From contig CM031616.1 in NCBI GenBank assembly GCA_018398815.1, forward strand, positions 75,551,265-75,615,264: a DNA stretch of 64,000 nt, written 5' to 3'. Of this stretch, positions 55,913 through 64,000 are shown piece by piece (the stretch's first letter is position 1; each line of letters opens with the position of its first letter). A program made the translations under genes and the position numbers. The notes beneath the pieces were generated by a model that was not told where the DNA came from, made no database searches, and worked only from the letters and a program-made list of their open reading frames with translations. This stretch comes from Conus ventricosus. Lineage: Eukaryota > Mollusca > Gastropoda > Neogastropoda > Conidae.

Positions 55913-56126
55913 GTACGGCGCCACTGTTTAGCGTGTCCTCACCTGTCATCGTTGGACTTCACCATCATAGTTATGTCTTCACCTAACGTAGTATTTCCAC
56001 ACCTACGGTATGAGGTCCTTACCTGTCGCAGTAGGTCTTCACATGATATAGTCTGTCCTTACCTATCACAATATGACTTCAGTTATCATAATATGAATTC
56101 AGCTATCATGTCATGATCATACATCA

Positions 56127-57184
56127 GACTCATTGTGTGGGAGAGTCACGAATGGTGACATCAGACTCATTGTGTGAGAGAGTCACGAATGGTGACATCA
56201 GACTCATTGTGTGGGAGAGTCACGAATGGTGACATCAGACTCATTGTGTGGGAGAGAGTCACGAATGGTGACATCAGACTCATTGTGTGGGAGAGAGTCA
56301 CGAATGGTGACATCAGACTCATTGTGTGGGAGAGAGTCACGAATGGTGACATCAGACTCATTGTGTGGGAGAGAGTCACAAATGGTCACATCAGACTCAT
56401 TGTGTGGGAGAGAGTCACGAATGGTGACATCAGACTCATTGTGTGGGAGAGTCACGAATGGTGACATCAGACTCATTGTGTGGGAGAGAGTCACGAATGG
56501 TGACATCAGACTTATTGTGTGGGAGAGAGTCACGAATGGTGACATCAGACTCATTGTGTTGGAGAGAGTCACAAATGGTGACATCAGACTCATTGTGTGG
56601 GAGAGGGTCACAAATGGTGACATCAGACTCATTGTGTGGGAGAGTTACAAATGGTGACATCAGACTCATTGTGTGGGAGAGTTACAAATGGTGACATCAG
56701 ACTCATTGTGTGGGAGAGTCACAAATGGTGACATCAGACTCATTGTGTGGGAGAGTTACAAATGGTGACATCAGACTCATTGTGTGGGAGAGTTACAAAT
56801 GGTGACATCAGACTCATTGTGTGGGAGAGTTACAAATGGTGACATCAGACTCATTGTGTTGGAGAGGGTGACAAATGGTGACATCAGACTCATTGTGTGG
56901 GAGAGGGTGACAAATGGTGACATCAGACTCATTGTGTGGGAGAGAGTCACGAATGGTGACATCAGACTCATTGCGTGGGAGAGTCACGAATGGTGACATC
57001 AGACTCATTGTGTGGGAGAGAGTCACGAATGGTGACATCAGACTCATTGTGTGGGAGAGAGTCACAAATGGTGACATCAGACTCATTGTGTTGGAGAGAG
57101 TCACGAATGGTGACATCAGACTCATTGTGTGGGAGAGAGTCACGAATGGTGACATCAGACTCATTGCGTGGGAGAGAGTCACAA
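56127..57184 (+). repeat. 37/39-bp minisatellite (AATGGTGACATCAGACTCAT)
   Basis: About 28 units with TGTGTGGGAGAGTC (37 bp) or TGTGTGGGAGAGAGTC (39 bp), and ACGAAT or ACAAAT variants in blocks. Both strands are open in long stretches; none is a gene. Confidence 0.95.
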
Positions 57185-58457
57185 GAGCAGAGATGTCACA
57201 CCAATATGAATGATACGAGCAATGTTATCCAACACTGCAGTCTCAAACAAACAGGCATTGAAAAGATTGAAAACCTATTTACGGTGCAATTAATTGGAAT
57301 GAAATGCAAACCGAAAAGAATACCCCCAAAAACTTGATTAAAGGAGGGAAAAAACCCAGAAGACTTGTTTGTTGTTTACTATTCCCTGCCTCATTTCATG
57401 TTTACTGCATAGCAGATGATCACAGAGATCCCGATATACATGTATATATACATTCCATGTGATCAGATTGTCCAGACGTGTGTTATGTAATGTAGACTGA
57501 TAGGGGGGGGAGTGGGAGGTGTGGTGAGAGAGAACAGTTGTCTTTCGGATACAAAATCCTCGCCGTCTGGAAATTCTATGCCAGAACTTTCCTGTCACCA
57601 TCTGTGCTTTTGCTTTATTTCTGTGAGGTTGTTTCTTTGCTGGTGTCTAGCAGCCTAATTGTACCCCTGTTGATTTTTATCCCATGGGTCAAATTCAGCT
57701 AGTCCAAATGAAAGCCCAGGCTTTTTATCCCATGGGTCAAATTCAGCTAGTCCAAATGAAAGCCCAGGCTTTCTCTAGACTAACATGAAATGAATCTGAA
57801 AAAGTTTAAGTCATATGCATCCACCACACACGAACAAACGAATCACAAGACAAAACACGACGCGTTTCAACCTCTTAGGTCTTCTTCAGGCGGGATAAAC
57901 ACCACTCAGGACAGCAAAGATGAAAAACGAGCAATCACTTATCTCGTCCAATTCGGCGCAAGATGAATGCCCGTCTTGCGCCGAATTTGACAAGGTAGGT
58001 GATTGCTCATTACTTATTGATTAGATTTCCGCCTGCAGTCGTCTCATTGCAACTAGCATAGAATGGCCCCAGTTTGAAGCTGTTTACATTTGGTCCCTCT
58101 GTTTGTGTTGTTGTAGAAAGTCTCTGTGTCCAATCCTAGGGATTTAGTTTTTGCTACACTGTTCTCTGTCAGCTAAACCGCAGGGTTTAAGCAATATGAT
58201 GGATCGTAACTGTCGGTTCTAAGCATAAGGGCATCTTTCATTTATTTGTTTTTGTTCTAAATATATTTTGATATACTTTTTAACTTTCCTTTTTTATAAC
58301 TCCTTGCATGAAGAAATGAAACAGAATGGCTGATGCCTACAGTATTATTTATATTTATTCATTTTGGTATGTCAGTGGTATGGTTGATAATGCTTCCCTT
58401 TTTTATTTATTCCCTTTTTTTTCAGGCTTAACAGATTTTTTTTTTTTAAACTCAACA

Positions 58458-58518
<61 letters not shown>

Positions 58519-58560
58519 TGACTTTATTTTCTAGTGCTTTCTTTCCTAGCATTGTTCTGT
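57185..58560 (+). other. Intron M-N, left-middle part
   Basis: No gene is seen. It contains a 48-bp tandem duplication with 'atcccatgggtcaaattcag' (57677 and 57725), a foldback of an interspersed repeat (57810-58010) and (GT)n at 58460-58515. Confidence 0.55.
57810..58010 (-). repeat. Interspersed repeat with internal foldback
   Basis: On the minus strand it shares 'gaggttgaaacgcgtc', 'tgttttgtcttgtgattcg' and 'cttgcgccgaattgg' with 35350-35530. Positions 57929-57963 and 57972-58006 form an imperfect palindrome with a perfect core of AATTCGGCGCAAGA and its complement. Confidence 0.75.
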
Positions 58561-59355
58561 CTGATGAGTTGGGCTTTTAACCCATTTCTGACCCAATTTT
58601 CAAATCAAACTCAATCCTCTGACAGATCAGCCGGGCTTTAACCCATTTCTGACCCAATTTTTAAATCAGACTCAATCCTCTATCAGATCAGCCGGGCTTT
58701 TAACCCATTTCTGACCCAATTTTCAAATCAAACTCAATCCTCTGACAGATCAGCCGGGCTTTAACCCATTTCTGACCCAATTTTTAAATCAAACTCAATC
58801 CTCTGTCAGATCAGCCAGGCTTTAACCCATTTCTGAACCAATTTTCAAATCAAACTCAATCCTCTATCAGATCAGCCGGGCTTTTAACCCATTTCTGACC
58901 CAATTTTCAAATCAAACTCAATCCTCTGACAGATCAGCCGGGCTTTAACCCATTTCTGACCCAATTTTTAAATCAAACTCAATCCTCTATCAGATCAGCC
59001 AGGCTTTAACCCATTTCTGAACCAATTTTCAAATCAAACTCAATCCTCTATCAGATCAGCCGGGCTTTTAACCCATTTCTGACCCAATTTTTAAATCAAA
59101 CTCAATCCTCTGTCAGATCAGCCAGGCTTTAACCCATTTCTGACCCAATTTTTAAATCAAACTCAATCCTCTGACAGATCAGCCGGGCTTTAACCCATTT
59201 CTGACCCAATTTTTAAATCAGACTCAATCCTCGGTCAGATCAGCTGGGCTTGTAATCCATTTCTGACCCAATTTCCAAATCAAACTCAATCCTCTGTCAG
59301 ATCAGCCAGGCTTTAACCCATTTCTGACCCAATTCCAAATCAAACTCAATTCTGT
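58560..59355 (+). repeat. 60/61-bp minisatellite (AACCCATTTCTGACCCAATT)
   Basis: About 13 units containing also AAATCAAACTCAATCCTCTG and 'cagatcagccgggcttt'. Variants alternate GACAGATC, TATCAGATC, TGTCAGATC and CCGGG/CCAGG. Confidence 0.95.
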
Positions 59356-59735
59356 GGACACAGCTGCCATGAAGAAAACACAGGAAAAAACATTTTACAC
59401 AAATTGTCATAAATTTTTTTTGTTTTGTTTTGTTTTTTATATTTTGAGCTCTTTTCACAAACCAGGATTGTTGTTCAGTTTTTTTTCCACAGTAGTTAAG
59501 AATATGCTTCAGGAGACTATCAAAGCACAGATGGAAAAAAAAAGATAATAATGAAATTGATAGTAGCCCCTGCATAATCTTACTTGTTGAAACTGCCTGT
59601 TGCACATTTCCAGTTATGCAGGGAATGTAATTCTGCAGGAAGATTCACTGGGTGTCCATCAGCATGACCGATTTGAGGAGAATGCTGGGGAAGTTTCTCG
59701 CATCTTCAATCTTCTTCTCCTCGAACACTCAGAGG

Positions 59736-60172
59736 GTGATGCCAGTTGCCCACACGAAGATGGCTGTCCTCCGAAGGTCCGCCAGGTTCCCCTAGAGTTT
59801 GTCCCTGAGTGTCACTGGCTCTGGCCATGTGTCCTGCCTGGCCTGGAGGTGACAGTCTTGTAAAATGTGCTCGGTGTCCATTTCGGCCTCTCTGCAGGGA
59901 CACATCGCAGGCTCGCCAGTCTTGTACTTTTTGTGCACGTGTGCATTCAGTCTGTTATGTCCAGTCCTTAGTCTGAACAGTAGCGCTTGGTCTTCTCTGC
60001 TTAGGTGGTAATAGCAGTCAGCCTGGTTGGAATTTGGGTGTTGCTGTTTCCATTTCCTCCTGTAGAGTGTTGGCATCTTCCGTGATGTATGGCTTGGAAA
60101 ACCTGAGTTTGCACGATGCCCAGGACAGGACAGTATGTAACTAGTCTGGATGCTATGAAGGGGATTGACCAT
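59736..60172 (-). pseudogene. C-terminal end of a LINE RT polyprotein
   Basis: The minus frame reads LSREDQALLFRLRTGHNRLN, AHVHKKYKTGEPAMCPC, then MDTEHILQDCHLQARQDTWP, a TAG after RDKL near 59790, and GNLADLRRTAIFVWATGITL before TGA. The pattern 'RTGHNRLN.H..KK....CPC...TEHIL.DC' is the zinc-binding tail after RNase H in invertebrate LINEs. It is 5'-truncated, inactive, and different in sequence from the LINE at 42516. Confidence 0.75.
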
Positions 60173-60179
60173 GACTGTT

Positions 60180-61830
60180 AGGTAAAAAAAATGCGCTGAG
60201 TTTTGACCAAAATATCTAGTTTCAAAGTGAGAGGACTGCAGGGGGAAATGGAAGCCAAGTTTTGTGAAGGAAAATGATAATAAATCCGCCAGACAAAGGG
60301 GACAAACACGTTACAAGACCAAAACGTATTTAGAGATTGACATTCACTAAGCCATCTTTCAAAGTTGTCAACACATCGGCATTATTTCAAACGAAAAATT
60401 GCATTACTACAAAAAAATTGAAGAAAGCGAGATTATGTTTCACAGGCTATTTCAAGTAGCCATTTTTAGAAATGTCAGCTATTACTTTCGGCGGTAAGCA
60501 CAAATGACTGGGTCAAGTTTCGAATGGCAGGCTGAGGTGACAAATCGAGATTGATTCACAGAATGATTTTTTCCTACCTATGTATAGAATGCCATTGTTG
60601 AAGCGAACACCTGTAAACTAGAATACTGTATTTAATCGGTTTGTTTTTCATTGTTTGCGTTGAAATCTATGCAGCAAAAAGACGGCAGTCAAGAAGCATT
60701 AATTTTTTTTTTTTATCACTGACATTTCAGTTTCAGTGCAACATTATCTGGCAAAGTCCTATTTCATCAGATTGTGCCAACCACTCCCTCCCCCACCCCT
60801 CTTCATGGGGTCCATATTACGTCTGCTGGCCATATGATTTATTTCTCGTGTCAATATTCAGGTTTTTCTTAAAATGAAAAGAATTAGAAAAAAACAACTT
60901 TTTGCCGTGTTTACTTTTGTTTTGATAGTCAGTGAAACTGAAGTATGTGTATGAGGTGATTCAGACTTTTAGCAAAAAGTCTTCCCTCTTTTAACCTTTG
61001 AGTAGTTAAGAAGTCTTGAAAAACGTTTAAGTTTTTCTGAAGAAAATTCTGTATGAACCAAGTACATATTGACACTGTCGAGTGCAACCAAAGTATCAGT
61101 ATTAGACAGTATTCTGATTTGGTGTGCCATTTTCAAATTCCTGGCCATTGACAATGCGCAAGCAGTTTTCTGAAGGCTGCTGAACAATGGGAGAAAGCAG
61201 AAAAACATGGTCCTGACTGTGAAGATGTTTGGACTTGTTGAAGGATTTGGACCAGATTTGTTGCTCCTTGTCATCTCCAAATTCAGCTGGTATGGTGGCC
61301 ATCTTGTTATGAGTTATGGAGTAAGACATCCGGAACGAGGATACGATGCTAATCAGAGATAAATTTATTTTTTTCTTTACACATTTGTATGTTTGAGTGT
61401 TGTATGCGTGTTACACACAGGTGATCATATCCATGGAAATGCTAGTACAAGAATAGGTGCACATGGATGTGTTTCTGCCATGCGTGATCAGGTAGAAAAA
61501 TGCTTAGAAACTGATGTTTGTTAAGGATGTGTTCAGAATCACACCAACCAGTGGACCTCGTTCGACCAGAAGCTGTGAAGGCTGAGGTGAATTGAGATCT
61601 GGAGAAGTACCGGTCACAAGGAATTCCACAGAATCTGATGAATATGTGTAGCCCTAAACACACACTAACTTAGATCATTGAATAAAAAAGATGGAAATCA
61701 AAATTTTAAACATCCAGTCTTTAATTCAGTTTTTTCCCTGTTTGAAATCCACTCCACATCTTTTCAACAAAGAAAGACAGCTCTAAGGACGGGAAGTTCC
61801 AAAAGAAACCTTTCCCAGATACACATTATT
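60180..61830 (+). other. Intron M-N, right part
   Basis: AT-rich DNA with short frames on both strands; no protein, RNA gene or repeat recognised. Confidence 0.5.
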
Positions 61831-61917
61831 GTGAGTTGACTTCAACGCGGTGACAGCCCTGGTAGTTATGGCCCTTTGTGGTCGGCTGGGCTATAAGCAG
61901 CATGACCTTACCTGACC
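61831..61917 (+). mobile_element. LINE 3' end fragment next to exon N
   Basis: GTGAGTTGACTTCAACGCGG, 'tgacagccctgg' and 'gtcggctgggctataagcag' match the last 86 bases of the LINE (48371-48456) with several differences and a decayed tail (ACCTTACCTGACC). It ends about 18 bases before the exon N acceptor. Confidence 0.85.
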
Positions 61918-61935
61918 TCTGCTCTGCTCGTGCAG

Positions 61936-62071
61936 GTCGGCGGTTCAAGGACCAGAGTCCCGGGCCTACAAGTCCACGCTGAGCTCCACACAGCCTGTGG
62001 TGCTGGAGGGCCACTGGCAGGACGCCACGGTGGAGGAACGAGACAAACACCACTCCGTCAGCAAGCTGCAG
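61936..62071 (+). CDS. DCDC1: DCDC1-like exon N (one-base frameshift)
   Basis: Phase 1 in, phase 0 out after correction; acceptor CTCTGCTCTGCTCGTGCAG, donor CTG CAG|GTACTT. It reads GRRFKDQSP, then the frame breaks at the C run near 61959 and resumes as RAYKSTLSSTQPVVLEGHWQ and DATVEERDKHHSVSKLQ. One missing C restores both frame and phase. The segment is DCDC1-like by continuity; no domain is assigned. Confidence 0.65.
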
Positions 62072-62699
62072 GTACTTGGCCAAGGGGATGAGGGGTGGGG
62101 GTGGAGTTTAGCTTCTCTTCCATGTCTGTTTGATGGCTGGTTGGTTTGTCGGTGCGCAAGTTAACGCCAAAAAAAACAACTAAAATGATTGTCTTTATCT
62201 TTTTGCTGTCTCGTCAGACATAAGACTTTTCAGATTATGCCTAAATTCAGGCTTCTTTAAGGTCTCCAGATTTGCATAAATCTGCTGATAAGATTTTGGG
62301 CAGGGGTAGGGGGAGTGGGCAGTGGGTTTGGGATGGGGGGAGGTATGGAAGATTAGGATCATCAGGTTTCAAGTTCATAATCCAATCCATTATTTGATCC
62401 CATGTTATCTGGTTTGTCAAGGCGTCTGCCAGCACCTCCAGACCTGTTTGTTGATAGAAGAGATCAGTGGGTTCAAAATGTTTCGAAGGCTGAGAAAAGA
62501 ATTGGATAGAACTATTGACAAGACTGTAGACGACAAGAATGGCTGGAATGCAGGATGGATTTAGCATGACGTCAGGCTCACAACAGCCATCATCAAGTGT
62601 GGAGAAAAAAGTTCAGCTTTTGTGGGTTTGACCGCCTAACCCCTTGAGGCCATTGCCCTGGAGCCCACCTGGGAGTCTGGCGCTGACCCCTGACCCCTG

Positions 62700-63200
62700 C
62701 GAAAACGTTCAGGCTTCTTCCGCTTGCTCAGGTCTCAGGTCTGCTGATGCTCTGTGCCGCTTCAGTGGCCTGGCACCAACACCGCTCCTTTCAGCCCGCT
62801 GTCCACAGCCGCAGCCAGGTCCCTCCCACCACAGAGCCTGCACCGGCAATCCACAGGGAGCGGTCAGTGTCAAGTCGTCATGAGGCAACCTACTAGAAGA
62901 GACACTGCTCTGCTGCCGAGTCACTTAAATGGTGTTCAGCGGTGCTTGTTCTGATCCGACACGCACAGGACACCACCTACTAAGCTTCCTGCTGACAATA
63001 ATACTTTAATCAGTGAGTAAGCTCTCCCGCTGGAGGGCACCACCACATCTTTTCAACAACAGTCCCTAGGAGCTTGCCGATGCGGAAGGGTGTAGACCTG
63101 AAGAGGTCATCAAAACTGAGGTCACCCTGAGAACAGGGCATGAAGGGCCACAGAATTTGACACATTTTTATACTTAAAGATGAGGATGAGAACGATGACA
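62700..63200 (-). repeat. Unnamed interspersed repeat (copy 5)
   Basis: On the minus strand it carries 'tgtggcccttcatgccctgt', 'gtgacctcagttttgatgac', 'ggtggtgtcctgtgcgtgtc', 'agtgactcggcagcagagca' and 'ggttgcctcatgacgacttg'. It is the longest and best preserved copy. Confidence 0.6.
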
Positions 63201-63289
63201 GGGCTGTATTCTATGCCTGCTTTCATAACTGTGGAGTACAGATAACCTTGTCATGCAGTCTCAGAGCAGAACGGAAAATCTGTAGCCTC

Positions 63290-63760
63290 ATTCTCATCAT
63301 CCACATCCTCATCCTCATCGATCAGCATTAAGAAAAAAAGTGCCATAAATTCTGTGACCCATCATGCCCAGCTCTGATGGTGACCTCAGTTTCTGTTGCC
63401 TCTCCACGTCTACGATCTTGTTCTGATTCTGTCACCGATATAGACCGTCACCGAACGGACGTGGTGGCACCTTCCGTCAGTTAAGCTTGGGCCGGCTCTG
63501 TGACTAAGCCATCATTGTTGAAAGTAGGGGGCTTAGCAGGTGGTCTCCTGTGTATGACTGGTTCACAACAGGTGCCACTGAACACCACAGAAATGACTCG
63601 GCAGCAGTGCAGTGTCTCATCCGGTCGGTTGCCTCTTGACAACTTGACAGTGACTGCTCCCTGTCGATCGTCGTCATGCTGTGGCAGGACGGGCCAGACT
63701 GTGGCCGTGGATGAAAGGTTGGCAATGTCACTGAGGTGGTACAAGAGTTGGGACAGAAAA
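63290..63760 (+). repeat. Unnamed interspersed repeat (copy 6)
   Basis: Same order of blocks as copy 5 in the opposite direction, including 'aatgactcggcagcagtgca' and 'gttgcctcttgacaacttga'. Copies 5 and 6 face each other around about 100 bp. Confidence 0.6.
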
Positions 63761-64000
63761 AAGACATTCACCAAAAAAACACACACACACAAAAAACGAA
63801 TAATGTTTTCAAAATCAGAAGAATTTTTTAAAGTCGGTTATTCTTTTTTGTTGTTGTTGTATATCAACAATTTGTACATCAAAAAAAAAAAATCACATCC
63901 AATCAGAGCTAAATTGCATATGAAAATCAGAATGTGAGTGTTGTGTGCCACAAGTGTGTCTGTTTTTTGTGCTGGTCTTGATCAGAACTGTCCATAGTGA

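Larger units (their letters stand above)
3738..62071 (+). other. DCDC1: DCDC1-like gene locus (14 exons seen, partial)
   Basis: Fourteen exons were assembled by hand from AG/GT borders, phase continuity and protein sense. Phases are consistent through exons A-H and again through K-N; exons D, I, J and N need one or more single-base corrections. Domain order is DCX end, ricin B-type beta-trefoil, linker, DCX-like, acidic linker and C-terminal DCDC1-type sequence, which is the layout known for DCDC1/DCDC5. The family is microtubule-associated, with DCX domains contacting tubulin. The first and last exons of the gene lie outside the window, and no promoter or poly(A) signal for it is seen. Introns range from about 0.9 kb to about 9.9 kb and consist largely of repeats. 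Identity rests on pattern recognition, not on a search. Confidence 0.7.
62072..64000 (+). other. Intron after exon N
   Basis: No further exon is seen. It contains unassigned sequence to 62640, then two facing copies of the unnamed interspersed repeat: minus at about 62700-63200 and plus at about 63290-63760. Confidence 0.5.

Noticed and set aside
54314..55924. Minus-strand hydrophobic frames (FFHHLSLLSPFISSFTIY) that look like membrane proteins
   Set aside because: They are the reverse strand of the 20-bp purine-rich array.

Overview
This window reads as nuclear DNA of a lophotrochozoan animal, most likely a gastropod mollusc. That is an inference from GT-AG introns, tRNA-derived SINEs, an RNase H-bearing I/Nimb-type LINE, LTR-element remnants and very heavy tandem-repeat content. 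Parts look like poorly polished long-read assembly: positions 1-3268 and about 37500-41000 are full of homopolymer and indel noise, there is a 66-base C run at 3269 and a 100-N gap at 18901, and several otherwise clean exons carry single-base frameshifts.

One host gene can be recognised. It runs left to right on the + strand from about 3738 to 62071 and continues beyond the window on both sides. I find 14 exons (called A to N here), most with AG/GT borders and compatible phases. The spliced product resembles doublecortin domain-containing protein 1 (DCDC1, formerly DCDC5): the C-terminal part of a doublecortin (DCX) domain (exons A-B), a ricin B-type beta-trefoil with two QRW motifs (E-F), a linker (G-H), a second DCX-like domain (I-J), an acidic linker (K), and further DCDC1-like sequence (L-N). 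DCX domains bind tubulin and microtubules, so a microtubule-associated role is the best guess.

Nearly everything else is intronic. The introns hold some twenty tandem arrays with unit lengths of 12 to 240 bp, the longest 5.2 kb. Many sit directly against splice sites. Intron C-D has about 79 copies of a 66-bp unit, each with a pyrimidine tract and a TTGCAG acceptor, the last decayed copy being the acceptor of exon D. The same intron has an array of about seven units copied from the end of exon C together with its donor. Several donors run straight into (GT)n or (GA)n microsatellites.

Mobile elements: a nearly full-length but broken LINE with a 12-bp target-site duplication (42516-48456), a 40-bp fragment of the same LINE tail with its own 12-bp duplication (16283-16322), another 3' fragment just upstream of exon N, a minus-strand fragment of a different LINE (59736-60172), a solo-LTR-like element with a 5-bp duplication (19435-21639), an element with 144-bp perfect inverted ends (21701-22790), a 376-bp LTR next to a tRNA-Ser-type primer-binding site (24938-25313), two SINE-like pieces, and an unnamed interspersed repeat present in at least six pieces. 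The long open frames of the window (up to 951 codons) are translations of tandem repeats, not genes.
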